A DNA stretch of 64,000 nucleotides from Dehalobacter sp. 12DCB1 (GCF_004343605.1 NZ_POSF01000002.1:186001-250000), one strand, 5' to 3'. Positions 1-9,116 are shown, counted from the first letter of the stretch. Translations and numbers: made by a program. Notes: generated by a model not told the origin, from the letters alone.

Positions 1-8
1 TTAGCTTA

Positions 9-1133
9 TTAATTTTTCATTATTTTCTCATAAAAAGCTATCGTATCCTGAACCATTTTTTCAACGGAAAAGAGGCTTGCTTTTTGCCTGGATCTCGCAG
101 TCATTTCGGCAGAAAAATCCCTGTCCTTGAGCACCTTGCTGCAGGCCAGCGCCAGCGCCGCAGGGTCAGCCGGTGGAACGAGCAGGGCTTCTTTGTGGTC
201 TTCCAGAAGTTCAGGGATCCCGCCGACCTTGGAAGCTATAATCGGGATTCCGGCTTGAGCGGCTTCCAGTAAAACCAGTCCCATTCCTTCGCTCAGGGAA
301 GGAAATACAAACAGATCCATCGCCGGCAGGGCCTGCCAGGCTGAAGGCAGGTAGCCGGTCAGCGTAAATGGAAGTCCGGAAAGCTTCAGCTGTTCGGTTA
401 GTTGATCATGAAGGGGGCCTTCACCAATGATGAGCAGGTGAAGGTTAGGGATTTCCGTAGTCAGCAATTTCATTGCTTCAATCAGATAAGATTGTCCTTT
501 CACCGGGTGCAGACGACCAATCGTTCCGATAACAAGACAATGATCCGGGATTGACCATTGTTCACGGAAGGTCTTGAGCATTTGGTCTGGTTGCGTGAAT
601 GTAAATATTTCACTACCGTTATAGATTACGTTTACCGGCAAAGTTAATCCTTTCCTGTTCAGCCGGATGGCGGCGGATTGGCTAAGACTGACGGATACCG
701 CAATAATACCGGCAGACCAGGGCAGGGTGAGGTTATCGACCCAGAGAGAAATCCTGCCTTTGAGGGAAGACGGATAATCGTATTCCGGCAGGCTGTGGAT
801 GGTTGAAATGCAGGGAATTTTGGTGAGTCTCGCGACGATCCGCCCCAGAAGGTTACCCCTTGTGCCATGGGCATGGATTAACGCAATCTTATGTTTGCGG
901 CAGAAAGCAATAATGGTAGGCAAAGGGGAGAGGTCAAAAGGGAACAGCATGGGGAATATTTCAGATGGGATGCCGAAAGACTGTGCGCATGATGCCAGCA
1001 CAGAGCCCTTGGCCAGACATCCCAAAAAAGGATTCACGTTTTGCCTGTCCAGATTTTTCAGAAGATTCAGAACGTTCTGCTCAGCCCCCCCGATCTCGCC
1101 GCCCCCAATCAGATGAAGAACATTAATCGACAT
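9..1133 (-). CDS. Glycosyltransferase, GT4 family
   Basis: A 374-residue GT-B fold glycosyltransferase that probably moves a sugar from a nucleotide donor onto a surface polysaccharide or lipid acceptor. The N-terminal half opens with LHLIGGGEIGGAEQ, the acceptor-side glycine loop of the family. The C-terminal half has IGTIGRLHPVKGQ near residue 205 and the donor-binding EGMGLVLLEAAQAGIPIIAS near residue 283, with the E-x7-E arrangement of GT4 enzymes. An AGGAGGC-type ribosome site precedes the ATG at 1133. It is divergent from the polymerase-like gene that follows, suggesting a cell-surface glycan locus extending leftwards. The acceptor cannot be told from sequence. Confidence 0.88.
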   Translation of the reverse strand: MSINVLHLIGGGEIGGAEQNVLNLLKNLDRQNVNPFLGCLAKGSVLASCAQSFGIPSEIFPMLFPFDLSPLPTIIAFCRKHKIALIHAHGTRGNLLGRIVARLTKIPCISTIHSLPEYDYPSSLKGRISLWVDNLTLPWSAGIIAVSVSLSQSAAIRLNRKGLTLPVNVIYNGSEIFTFTQPDQMLKTFREQWSIPDHCLVIGTIGRLHPVKGQSYLIEAMKLLTTEIPNLHLLIIGEGPLHDQLTEQLKLSGLPFTLTGYLPSAWQALPAMDLFVFPSLSEGMGLVLLEAAQAGIPIIASKVGGIPELLEDHKEALLVPPADPAALALACSKVLKDRDFSAEMTARSRQKASLFSVEKMVQDTIAFYEKIMKN

Positions 1134-1231
1134 AGATTGCCTCCTCCAAAGCCTTTGGCATAATATTTCTCTGCTGTTATAAATATGATAGAGAAATATG
1201 ATTGGACTTGCAAGTCCTGCGGAGGATTAAG

Positions 1232-2458
1232 GTGAATGACGGGAGGACAGAAAATTTCCTAAGTGTGTTTATGTTTTTGGGTATGATATGCCACGGGATT
1301 TTCTTTATCCGGGAGTGGCTTGTCTTGGGTGCTGTCTTAATATTCTACACGATTGTTCACTGGAAACAAGTTTGTCTTATAACGGTCGTCGCCAAAAATT
1401 TTTTTCGTAATCCGGTGAGCATTTTTTTGCTGCTGAGCCTTTTTTCGCTGGCGGGATTATTCAGTCCAGTCAGGGCAATTGACGGCTGGCTGGAAGCGTT
1501 CCGCTGGCTGGTATATTTATCCGTTTATTTATGGGGAATACAGCTGGCGGCTGCCGGGGAAGCAAATAGGTTTTTAAACAGAATGACATGGCTGACAATT
1601 TTGGCGGTGGTACTGTCCTGGCTGCCCGGAAGTGAAAATATCTGGCTGCCGCCTGGCCCGCCGGAAGAAGGGCGCTATGCCTTCTGTTTCGGATATCCAA
1701 ATTCTGCTGCAGCTTTTCTTGTGTGCCAATTAATGGTAATATTGAGAAAAAGGAAATTTAACCCATTTTTCTTGTTGCTGCTGGGGATAAGTATTCTATC
1801 CACAGGATCAAGGGCTTCGGTGCTGCTGCTTTTGTTGTTTATTCCGATTCTATTGCTAAAAAAGAGAGCTTTAACTCAAAAGAATATTATAAATATGGGC
1901 AGCATCAGAACTGTAACCGAAAAGCGTTCTCAGGTGTCAGTCGGAATAATACTTTTTGTGTGTTTGATCATTGTCCTTTACCCTGCAGTTTCAAGTATAC
2001 AGGTGCCCTTCAGTCATTTATGTTCCTGGACAAATACCAGCCTGGCGGAAAGAATTGCGTATTACGCTGACAGTATCCGGCTTGCCAGAGATGCATATTT
2101 TCTGCCGCAGGCGGGAGGATGGCTCGGTTTTTCCTTTATTCAAACCACTCCTTATTGGACATTGGATACCCATTCTTCATTTTGTCGGGTGCTTTTAAAT
2201 CAGGGGATCATTGCCGTCTTGTTCTTAATGCTTTGGGCCTGGCAAGGACTTAGGAGCTTTGTCCAGGACCTTTGGAACGGGGATAATCTCGGAACGATCT
2301 GCACAAAAGCAGCAGCTCTATTTTTGGGACTGCACAGCCTGATTGATGTGGATATGTCTTTTGGGATGATCGGCATCTTGTTTTGGCTGCTGGTCGGGAT
2401 GAATACCGGGGAAAAAGCAGAGAATCAGAAGAAGATAAGAACCGCCTTGCTTAGCTGA
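1232..2458 (+). CDS. O-antigen ligase/polymerase-like membrane protein
   Basis: A polytopic membrane protein of about 408 residues with roughly ten hydrophobic segments. In the second half a large extracytoplasmic loop contains HSSFCRVLLNQG, a layout like the Wzy_C/O-antigen ligase family, which polymerises or transfers lipid-linked glycans. The reading frame is open from a TTG at 1202. I prefer the GTG at 1232 because GGAGG lies at 1221-1225, at normal spacing. It is divergent from the GT4 gene, and the two may act on the same surface polymer. The family assignment rests on topology and weak motifs, so the substrate is open. Confidence 0.7.
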   Translation: MNDGRTENFLSVFMFLGMICHGIFFIREWLVLGAVLIFYTIVHWKQVCLITVVAKNFFRNPVSIFLLLSLFSLAGLFSPVRAIDGWLEAFRWLVYLSVYLWGIQLAAAGEANRFLNRMTWLTILAVVLSWLPGSENIWLPPGPPEEGRYAFCFGYPNSAAAFLVCQLMVILRKRKFNPFFLLLLGISILSTGSRASVLLLLLFIPILLLKKRALTQKNIINMGSIRTVTEKRSQVSVGIILFVCLIIVLYPAVSSIQVPFSHLCSWTNTSLAERIAYYADSIRLARDAYFLPQAGGWLGFSFIQTTPYWTLDTHSSFCRVLLNQGIIAVLFLMLWAWQGLRSFVQDLWNGDNLGTICTKAAALFLGLHSLIDVDMSFGMIGILFWLLVGMNTGEKAENQKKIRTALLS

Positions 2459-2463
2459 AGCAT

Positions 2464-2889
2464 ATGATAGGAATAATCAGAAGAATGAATGATTTACGGC
2501 AAAGGCAGGTCAGGTACATGATGCTTATCTATGGGGTATTGGTGGTAGGTTTGATTATTCTTTGGCTATGGGCAGGACAATATGAGTGGGAGCTTCCGGA
2601 TGCCCTGTCTGAACGGATTGAGGCTTTTGGAACAAATAAATCGCGGCAGGTGAAGACAATCACTGACAATGTGATTTTGGCTATTGAGGCCAGGGAATTT
2701 GACCATGAGGATATTGAAAAAGAAATTTACATGGTCAGAAAAACACGAAACAGGCAGGAGGGGATGATTGTCAGCATAGAGCTGCCGCAGGAGAATGCCA
2801 ATATTCCTAAAGACGAGCAGGAAAGAACCAAGACCCGTCTGGAAAGACGTTTTCCTGGCCTGATGGTTCAATATACTCAGAAAGGATAA
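2464..2889 (+). CDS. Hypothetical single-TM protein
   Basis: A 141-residue protein I do not recognise. It has a basic N-terminus, one transmembrane helix at about residues 17-39 (MMLIYGVLVVGLIILWLW), then a charged soluble domain rich in Glu, Arg and Lys with helical character. No signal cleavage site is evident, so it is probably membrane-anchored with the C-terminal domain on one face. It starts 5 bp after the polymerase-like gene stops and ends 10 bp before comFA, so it is probably cotranscribed with both. A second in-frame ATG at 2485 is an alternative start. A role in DNA uptake or surface glycan assembly would be guesswork. Confidence 0.7.
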   Translation: MIGIIRRMNDLRQRQVRYMMLIYGVLVVGLIILWLWAGQYEWELPDALSERIEAFGTNKSRQVKTITDNVILAIEAREFDHEDIEKEIYMVRKTRNRQEGMIVSIELPQENANIPKDEQERTKTRLERRFPGLMVQYTQKG

Positions 2890-2899
2890 GGACAAAAGC

Positions 2900-4693
2900 G
2901 TGCTTTTCTACATTTTAGCCAAAGACAATGAAGAATTCTGTTTTTCTCCACTGCCTTCTGCGGGCCTGATCCTGGGAGGGTGGACAAGGTATTTGAGCCC
3001 TGGGTTGCCGTTAGAAAAGCTGCTGGCCATCACAGCAGAGCTGCCTGATAAAAAACCAACAGTGCAACCAGTAAGCGCCCAACCAGCCACGCCGCCATTT
3101 TCACCGGTGCTGCCATCAGCACCAGTCATAAACAGGGACTTTGAAAATAAGCTTGCCCAAAAGCTAACAAAGCGTATGAAAAAAGAAAATATGGGTGTTC
3201 GAGAGAAGGTTTGGTGGCAGAATATTAGCCGGGAGGCCTTGCCGGAGGCATTCAATATTGAAGTACTGCAGAATGAAACCATATACCAAAAATTCCTAAG
3301 AATGGCGGAGGGCAGGCAGCTTGCCGAGAATGAGTTTTGGATTGTGGAGAAGGAGCTCGGCGTTAGTACGAAGGAACTTCTGGGCTTCATGCAAAAAGCT
3401 GTGCAGAGTGGAAATGCAGCGTGGCTGCCGATTTTTGAACAGGTTCGATCCACGTATTTCTGCCGGCGCTGCGGAAGCAGTCATTATGAAGAATGGCCAT
3501 CACTGTATGGCGATACATATACCTGCCTTGACTGTCGGGAAATTGGACCGCTCAATTCTCTGCAAATTCTTTTTAGGCTTCATTCCGTCGATGTTGTGGG
3601 TCAAACACAGATGGATACGGATAAGTGTGAACCAGATCAAACTGTCCGGAATTATAGTCTGGAATTTACTTTTGCGCAGGAAAAGACAGCCGGAGAGCTT
3701 TGGCAGCAGGTGCACCGGCAAAAAGCAAAAGAAACGCTGCTTTGGGCCGCTTGCGGTGCTGGAAAAACAGAGGTTTGTTTCCCTTTAATCGACAGTTTTT
3801 TGCGTCAAAATAAGAAGGTTCTTTTTGCGGCACCTAGACAGGACGTTGTGCATGATGTCCAGCCTCGTTTGCAGAAAAATTTTTTGGAATACAATATCAA
3901 AATTCTAAGTGGAGCGCTGCCGCAGGATATGGAGCCCTCAAAGCTAACCGTCGCAACAACGCATCAGGTTCTGAGATTCTATCAGGCTTTTCACTTGATT
4001 ATTCTTGATGAGACTGACGCCTATCCGTATGAAGGAAGCAGCGTCCTGGAATATGGAATCAGACAGGCGTTAAGGCCAGATGGGCAAATTATCTGTCTGA
4101 CAGCGACACCATCTGCAAAAATTCTATCACGGGTCAAGAGCCGGGAATGCACGATTGTCAGACTCCCTGCTAGACATCATGGCTTTCCTGTTCCGGTCCC
4201 TGAATGGCAAAAAAATAGATTGACCGGGGATCGTTCGGTGGTTAAATTAAAAAAAATATTGCTGGAATTAATTACGGACGGTCCGATTCTGGTCTTTGTC
4301 CCCACAGTTGCGTTGGTTAAAGAATGGACGGGTGTGCTGAAAACAGCTTTTGGCGATCTGTGCGTGGAGGGAAGCTGGAGCTCAGATGCTGCAAGGAGAA
4401 AAAAAACCGTACTTTTCAGGCAGGGCGATATTGATATTTTTGTCTGTACATCCATTTTAGAAAGAGGCATAACCATCAAAGGTGTACAGGTTGCAGTTTT
4501 ATTTGCGGATCATGCCCTCTATGATGCGAGGGCTTTGGTCCAGATGGCCGGCAGAACGGGCCGGAGTGCAGAATGTCCGGTTGGAAGAGCTGTTTTTATT
4601 TATGCCAAACAAACCCGGGCCATGATCGAGGCCAATCGCTGGATTCAGGACCAGAATAGGCTAGCTGAAGAATGGGGCTGTCTGAATGGTTGA
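2900..4693 (+). CDS. comFA: ComFA-like DEAD/DEAH-box helicase
   Basis: A 597-residue superfamily 2 ATPase resembling ComFA, the cytoplasmic motor for DNA import during natural transformation. Visible elements: a Cys4-type zinc site (CRRCG about residue 193, then CLDC), Walker A CGAGKTE near 286, motif II DETD near 371, motif III TATPS near 401, and C-terminal QMAGRTGR (motif VI) near 545. The start is GTG at 2900. It overlaps comFC by 8 bp, the usual comF order. The first 170 residues, including a Pro-rich stretch, are not recognisable and make it longer than the Bacillus protein. The presence of comF alone does not prove competence. Confidence 0.88.
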   Translation: MLFYILAKDNEEFCFSPLPSAGLILGGWTRYLSPGLPLEKLLAITAELPDKKPTVQPVSAQPATPPFSPVLPSAPVINRDFENKLAQKLTKRMKKENMGVREKVWWQNISREALPEAFNIEVLQNETIYQKFLRMAEGRQLAENEFWIVEKELGVSTKELLGFMQKAVQSGNAAWLPIFEQVRSTYFCRRCGSSHYEEWPSLYGDTYTCLDCREIGPLNSLQILFRLHSVDVVGQTQMDTDKCEPDQTVRNYSLEFTFAQEKTAGELWQQVHRQKAKETLLWAACGAGKTEVCFPLIDSFLRQNKKVLFAAPRQDVVHDVQPRLQKNFLEYNIKILSGALPQDMEPSKLTVATTHQVLRFYQAFHLIILDETDAYPYEGSSVLEYGIRQALRPDGQIICLTATPSAKILSRVKSRECTIVRLPARHHGFPVPVPEWQKNRLTGDRSVVKLKKILLELITDGPILVFVPTVALVKEWTGVLKTAFGDLCVEGSWSSDAARRKKTVLFRQGDIDIFVCTSILERGITIKGVQVAVLFADHALYDARALVQMAGRTGRSAECPVGRAVFIYAKQTRAMIEANRWIQDQNRLAEEWGCLNG

Positions 4694-5408
4694 TCTATTC
4701 TCGAAACTTAAAGAAAACGCAGCGCTTTTGTGGTATGAAAAGACAGCGTATTGTCTGCTTTGCGGCAATGTATCAGCCGAACCGGTCTGTCTGATTTGTC
4801 AGCAGACCTACTTCTTTCCGGATTTGCCTCGCTGCGATTCTTGCGGCAAAATTCTTGCCGAGACCAAAACACGTTGCCGAAATTGTGAAACAGGAAAAGG
4901 CCCGAAAAGATTGGATAAGGTAACCTGCCTGGGTCATTACAAAGGTGCCTGGAAAGAACTGGTCCAGCAAATTAAATATAAGGGACAGCCATATTTGCTG
5001 GCGTCTCTGGCAGAAATGATCATACCATGGGTAATCCGCAGCTTGCCGCCTCCTGACCTAGTGATTCCGGTACCGATGCATCGGGACAGGCTGGCTCAAA
5101 GAGGATTCAATCAAGCAGAGGTGCTGGCCTCAATCATCAGTAGACAGCTGGTAATTCCCTATCAGAATCTGCTTGACCGAATGAAGGATACAATTCCTCA
5201 GACTACACTTGGACGCAGACAAAGGCTACGGAACCTCCGGGACGCCTTCTCAGTTAAACCCGATTACAGTGATCTCAGGGAAATTGTCTGGCTGATTGAT
5301 GATGTGGTGACAACAGGCTCAACACTCGAAGAATGCGCCGGGGTACTAAAAAAGAATGGGGTAAAAAAGGTCTATGCTTTTTGTCTTGGCGCGGGTAAAG
5401 AAGAATAA
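4686..5408 (+). CDS. comFC: ComFC-type phosphoribosyltransferase-like protein
   Basis: A 240-residue ComFC/GntX family protein. The N-terminal third carries paired zinc-binding CxxC motifs (CLLCG, CLIC, CDSCG, CRNC). The C-terminal part is a type I phosphoribosyltransferase fold with the PRPP loop IDDVVTTGSTLEEC near residues 203-217. In transformable bacteria ComFC acts with ComFA in processing incoming single-stranded DNA; its exact chemistry is not settled. Its ATG lies inside the end of comFA. Downstream come 500 bp of non-coding DNA with DnaA-type boxes and an RNA-like fold, then hpf, an order seen in many Firmicutes. Confidence 0.9.
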   Translation: MVDLFSKLKENAALLWYEKTAYCLLCGNVSAEPVCLICQQTYFFPDLPRCDSCGKILAETKTRCRNCETGKGPKRLDKVTCLGHYKGAWKELVQQIKYKGQPYLLASLAEMIIPWVIRSLPPPDLVIPVPMHRDRLAQRGFNQAEVLASIISRQLVIPYQNLLDRMKDTIPQTTLGRRQRLRNLRDAFSVKPDYSDLREIVWLIDDVVTTGSTLEECAGVLKKNGVKKVYAFCLGAGKEE

Positions 5409-5502
5409 GACAATTTGCCGAAGAAAAATTATTTTTTACAGAAAATTGCAGAATAAAGACAAAAATAGGACTATTGTACTAATCGATGGACTGCTCACAA
5501 TT

Positions 5503-5577
5503 TTATCCACCAATAAAAATGAAAATATACGCCAAAAAGTAAAGTTATCAACATTATCCACAATTTGTTGTGTATAA
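5503..5577. promoter_or_regulatory. Cluster of four DnaA-box-like 9-mers
   Basis: Two perfect matches to the DnaA-box consensus TTATNCACA occur here: TTATCCACA at 5554-5562 and, on the minus strand, TTATACACA (written TGTGTATAA at 5569-5577). Two one-mismatch boxes adjoin them: TTATCAACA at 5545-5553, directly abutting the first, and TTATCCACC at 5503-5511. Four sites in 75 bp of intergenic DNA is far above chance. No dnaA or dnaN gene is nearby, so this is more likely a DnaA-titrating or DnaA-regulated cluster, as known outside oriC in Bacillus, than an origin. Confidence 0.65.
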
Positions 5578-5584
5578 CTTCAAT

Positions 5585-5820
5585 AAACCGAAATGCTAGT
5601 CTCATATTAACCCGAAATCCCATATATCCTGACGGCAAATTTTTCGCAATACTGCGTTATCTACTGTTTCTTGCTATCCATGGCACCGTGGTATTAGTCC
5701 ATCCCTGGACGTCAGTGCGCCTGGGTATGCCTCGATCCTTCAATAGCCATGGATGGCCATTATATATCATTTTAAGGTTAACAAGATACTGCTTCTCAGG
5801 ATGTTTTCAGTTTGTTAAGG
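5585..5820 (+). ncRNA. Probable raiA-type structured RNA upstream of hpf
   Basis: The sequence folds strongly on paper. A 12-bp helix joins GCTATCCATGGC (5673-5684) to GCCATGGATGGC (5746-5757) with one G-U pair, enclosing a GTCCA-tccc-TGGAC hairpin (5697-5710). A CGCA-atac-TGCG hairpin precedes it (5645-5656). A 3' helix pairs TTAACAA/ACTG (5778-5791) with CAGT/TTGTTAA (5808-5818). Established knowledge: the raiA RNA motif occurs in Firmicutes and Actinobacteria, typically next to raiA/hpf and near comFC. Position and size fit; I cannot check the motif consensus. The open frame crossing it has no coding character. Confidence 0.55.
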
Positions 5821-5851
5821 TAATAATACTTCTAGACAAAGATAAAATATG

Positions 5852-5880
5852 GCAGGAATTTAATTAGAAAAGATGAATTA
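5852..5880 (+). promoter_or_regulatory. Sigma-H type promoter of hpf
   Basis: GCAGGAATT at 5852-5860 matches the sigma-H -35 consensus RnAGGAwWW at every position. After an 11-bp spacer, GATGAATTA at 5872-5880 matches the -10 consensus RnnGAATww at every position. The hpf ATG follows 33 bp later. Bacillus hpf (yvyD) is known to use sigma-H as well as sigma-B, so stationary-phase or sporulation-onset control of this gene is likely. A TATAAT at 5879-5884 overlaps and might serve the housekeeping sigma factor. Confidence 0.65.
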
Positions 5881-5912
5881 TAATACTATATCAGGCGAAA
5901 GGGGTTGAGACT

Positions 5913-6443
5913 ATGAATATCAATGTTCGAGGCAAGCAAATGAAAATAACGGACGCGCTGAAGGATTATGTTGAAAAAAGAGTCCGTAAGCTGGAGAAGT
6001 ACTCCGATGATTTTCTCGATATTCAAGTCATGCTGTCCGTAGAAAAAGAACGTCAAAAAGTTGAGGTTACTGCCCCGCTGAACGGATTTCTCCTGAGAGG
6101 TGAGGAAGAAACAGATGATATGTATTCCTCCATCGACCTGGTAGTGGATAAGCTGGAACGCCAAATGGAAAAATACCGCAAGCGTATTGGGAAAAAGAGA
6201 ATAAAATCCGCGAAGGAGGAGCCGAGCTATATCCTCGATGATGATGAAGAAATCTTTGATAATAATAGCATTGTAAAAACGAAAAAGTTTTCAGCTAAGC
6301 TTATGTCGATTGACGAAGCAGTGATGCAGATGGACCTGATCGGACATAATTTTTTCGTATTTGCCAATGCAGATACGGAGCAGATAAATATTGTTTACCG
6401 GCGCAAACACGGCGGTTATGGCTTACTGGAGCCGGAATACTAA
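5913..6443 (+). CDS. hpf: Ribosome hibernation promoting factor, long form
   Basis: A 176-residue long-form HPF. The N-terminal S30AE domain (about residues 1-100: MNINVRGKQMKITDALKDYV..) binds the decoding centre of the 30S subunit. The C-terminal domain (about 120-176: MSIDEAVMQMDLIGHNFFVF..) mediates dimerisation of two ribosomes into silent 100S particles. Length and two-domain layout are typical for Firmicutes, where no separate RMF exists. An AAAGGGG ribosome site precedes the ATG. A sigma-H type promoter lies just upstream, an RNA-like fold further upstream, and a strong hairpin separates it from secA. Role: protection of ribosomes in stationary phase and dormancy. Confidence 0.96.
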   Translation: MNINVRGKQMKITDALKDYVEKRVRKLEKYSDDFLDIQVMLSVEKERQKVEVTAPLNGFLLRGEEETDDMYSSIDLVVDKLERQMEKYRKRIGKKRIKSAKEEPSYILDDDEEIFDNNSIVKTKKFSAKLMSIDEAVMQMDLIGHNFFVFANADTEQINIVYRRKHGGYGLLEPEY

Positions 6444-6456
6444 AACAGATGAACGA

Positions 6457-6525
6457 CTCAGGTTTATTAATCGCATATCCTGAGCAAAAAAGTGTCCCGC
6501 CTATGCGGGATATCTTTTTGCTCAG
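6457..6525 (+). terminator. hpf terminator with a possible competing hairpin
   Basis: The core hairpin TCCCGC-ctat-GCGGGA at 6495-6510 is followed by TATCTTTTTG. The helix extends outward because CTGAGCAAAAA (from 6480) can pair with CTTTTTGCTCAG (to 6525). Upstream CTCAGG (6457-6462) can pair instead with CCTGAG (6479-6484), using bases of the extended helix. The arrangement could let termination vary, but may simply be coincidence. Confidence 0.65.
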
Positions 6526-6526
6526 A

Positions 6527-6555
6527 TTGAACCTTCAGTAAGACAGTGATAGAAT
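6527..6555 (+). promoter_or_regulatory. Housekeeping promoter of secA
   Basis: TTGAAC at 6527-6532, an exact 17-bp spacer, and TAGAAT at 6550-6555. It starts right after the hpf terminator hairpin and lies 43 bp upstream of the secA start codon. The fit to the sigma-A consensus is good. Confidence 0.6.
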
Positions 6556-6597
6556 AATCATATTAAGCACACCGCGCAAGGTGAAAGGTGGACCAAA

Positions 6598-9108
6598 ATG
6601 GGTTTTTTAAAAAATTTGATTGATGACAACGCCAGAGATATAAAAAAGTACCAAAAGAAAGTTGATAAAATCAATCAGCTGGAACCATCTATACAGGTGC
6701 TCTCTGATGATGAACTCAGAGCAAAAACAGTAGAATTCAAGGAAAGACTGGAACAGGGCGAGACATTGGATGATCTTTTGCCGGAAGCCTTTGCAGTCGT
6801 CAGGGAGGCTTCAAAAAGAGTTCTCGGACAGCGGCACTATGATGTTCAGCTTATCGGCGGAATGGTCCTTCACGATGGAAGAATCGCTGAAATGAAGACA
6901 GGGGAAGGCAAAACGCTGGTTGCAACCTTGCCTACGTATCTAAATGCCTTAACCGGGCTGGGTGTCCATGTTGTGACGGTTAACGATTATCTGGCTACCC
7001 GTGATGCCAACTGGATGGGACAGGTTTATAACTTCCTTGGTTTATCCGTTGGTTTGATCGTGCATGGTCTTACGCACGAACAACGGCGGACTAGCTATAA
7101 TGCCGACATTACGTATGGCACGAATAATGAATTCGGATTCGACTATCTAAGAGATAATATGTCCGTCAATCCTGCCGCTGTCGTCCAACGGGAGCTCAAT
7201 TATGCCATTGTGGACGAAGTTGACTCGATTCTGATCGATGAAGCCAGGACACCACTGATTATTTCCGGAGAAGCTGATAAACCTACAGAGCTGTATTACC
7301 GAGTTGCAAAGGTTGTCCCCCGCCTTAAACCGGAGGAAGACTATCATGTTAATGAAAAAGACAGAGTTGTAACATTGACGGAGAATGGGGTATCCAGGGT
7401 TGAAACCATGCTTGGGGTGGATAACTTATACGATGACCTGCACAATGAAGTTGCGCATCACGTCAATCAGGCTTTGAAAGCGCATACCCTGTTCAAGCGT
7501 GACCGCGACTATGTGGTGAAGGATGGCCAGGTTATTATTGTTGATGAATTTACAGGCCGCTTAATGTTTGGACGCAGATACAGCGAGGGACTTCATCAAG
7601 CGATTGAAGCCAAGGAAAACGTCAAGATTGAGAGAGAGTCTCAGACGCTGGCAACCATTACGTTTCAAAACTTTTTTCGGATGTTTAAGAAACTTGGCGG
7701 CATGACTGGTACCGCGAAAACGGAAGAACAAGAATTTATTAATATTTACAGGTTGGACGTCGTAGAAGTGCCGACAAATCTTCCAATGGTCAGACAGGAT
7801 CTGCCTGATGTTATCTACAGGACGGAAGAGGGCAAGTTTAACGCCGTAGTTGCGGACATTGCGGAGAAGAATGCCAAGAGTCAGCCAGTACTTGTTGGAA
7901 CGATTTCCATTGAAAAATCCGAGAAGCTCAGCGACATGCTAAAAAAGAAAGGTGTTCCGCACCAGGTGCTAAATGCTAAGTTTCATGAACTGGAAGCCCA
8001 GATCGTCGCCAAGGCGGGGGAACCGGGTATGGTAACCATTGCAACCAATATGGCAGGCAGAGGAACAGATATTGTTCTTGGGGAAGGCGTCAAAGAACTT
8101 GGCGGATTGCATATTATCGGAACGGAAAGGCATGAATCCCGCCGGATTGATAATCAGCTGCGGGGACGTTCCGGACGTCAGGGTGACCCGGGATCTTCCC
8201 AGTTCTATATTTCGCTTGATGATGATTTGATGCGGCTTTTCGGTGGCGACAATATTGCAGGACTGATGGACAAACTCGGGATGGATGATAGTGTTCCTGT
8301 CGAATCCAGAATTGTGAGCCGCAGTATTGAAACAGCCCAAAAGAGAGTCGAAGGCAGAAACTTTGACATCCGTAAACACGTGCTGAATTATGACGATGTC
8401 ATGAACAAGCAGCGTGAGATTATCTACTCACAGCGCAGATCCGTTCTTACAGGAGAAAACCTTAAGGAACAGGTAATGGAAATGATTGAAAAAGTCATTG
8501 CTGATACCATTGCACGTTACAGCGGAAACAGTCCGTATCCGGAAGAATGGGATATGGTCAGTTTCCTAGATTATGTCGACAATGTTATTTTACCTGATCA
8601 TGAATTTACACCTGAACAGATTGGTAATTTAGCTAAAGAAGAAGTTGAAGAGCTATTGATTGACGGTATACATGAATTATATGAGAGCAGAGAAGCCCAG
8701 TACGGTTCAGAGCTTATGCGCCAAATTGAAAGAGCAGTAGTCCTTCAGGTTGTAGATACCCGTTGGAAGGAACACCTTGATGCGATGGACAGCCTTCGGG
8801 AGGGGATTGGTTTAAGAGCTTACGGACAGCGTGATCCGCTCCTTGAATACAAGAATGAAGCTTTTGATATGTTTCAGGGCATGGTAGAATCCATCCAGGA
8901 GGACGTCGCTACTTATATCCTGAGAGTAACGCCTCGGATTACAACGCAGGTCCCTGAACAGGCACAAAAGGTCTCAGAGAACCGTTATGAGGAAGAACAG
9001 GAACATATCAAAAAGCCCCGTAAAATCGGGGAGCAGATTGGCCGGAATGATCCCTGTCCTTGCGGAAGCGGGAAGAAATATAAAAAATGTTGCGGAATCA
9101 ACAGCTAA
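6598..9108 (+). CDS. secA: Preprotein translocase ATPase SecA
   Basis: The 836-residue motor of the Sec pathway, which pushes unfolded preproteins through SecYEG using ATP. Visible: Walker [12 protein letters not shown] at about residue 100, the DEVD box with [12 protein letters not shown] near 207-222, the preprotein cross-linking domain, the second helicase domain with [10 protein letters not shown] and [12 protein letters not shown] near 490-530, the helical scaffold, and a C-terminal zinc SEC-C motif ([18 protein letters not shown]) that binds SecB or phospholipid. Length is normal for Firmicutes. It is followed by prfB, the common secA-prfB order. The ATG at 6598 follows an AAGGTG-type ribosome site. 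Confidence 0.98.
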   Translation: MGFLKNLIDDNARDIKKYQKKVDKINQLEPSIQVLSDDELRAKTVEFKERLEQGETLDDLLPEAFAVVREASKRVLGQRHYDVQLIGGMVLHDGRIAEMKTGEGKTLVATLPTYLNALTGLGVHVVTVNDYLATRDANWMGQVYNFLGLSVGLIVHGLTHEQRRTSYNADITYGTNNEFGFDYLRDNMSVNPAAVVQRELNYAIVDEVDSILIDEARTPLIISGEADKPTELYYRVAKVVPRLKPEEDYHVNEKDRVVTLTENGVSRVETMLGVDNLYDDLHNEVAHHVNQALKAHTLFKRDRDYVVKDGQVIIVDEFTGRLMFGRRYSEGLHQAIEAKENVKIERESQTLATITFQNFFRMFKKLGGMTGTAKTEEQEFINIYRLDVVEVPTNLPMVRQDLPDVIYRTEEGKFNAVVADIAEKNAKSQPVLVGTISIEKSEKLSDMLKKKGVPHQVLNAKFHELEAQIVAKAGEPGMVTIATNMAGRGTDIVLGEGVKELGGLHIIGTERHESRRIDNQLRGRSGRQGDPGSSQFYISLDDDLMRLFGGDNIAGLMDKLGMDDSVPVESRIVSRSIETAQKRVEGRNFDIRKHVLNYDDVMNKQREIIYSQRRSVLTGENLKEQVMEMIEKVIADTIARYSGNSPYPEEWDMVSFLDYVDNVILPDHEFTPEQIGNLAKEEVEELLIDGIHELYESREAQYGSELMRQIERAVVLQVVDTRWKEHLDAMDSLREGIGLRAYGQRDPLLEYKNEAFDMFQGMVESIQEDVATYILRVTPRITTQVPEQAQKVSENRYEEEQEHIKKPRKIGEQIGRNDPCPCGSGKKYKKCCGINS

Positions 9109-9116
9109 ATAAAGTA

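Noticed and set aside
5503-5577. Chromosomal replication origin
   Set aside because: DnaA boxes are present, but no dnaA, dnaN, gyr or rpmH genes and no clear AT-rich unwinding block adjoin them.
5565-5867. 100-codon open frame between comFC and hpf
   Set aside because: It coincides with the RNA-like fold and sigma-H promoter, has no ribosome site and no protein-like composition.
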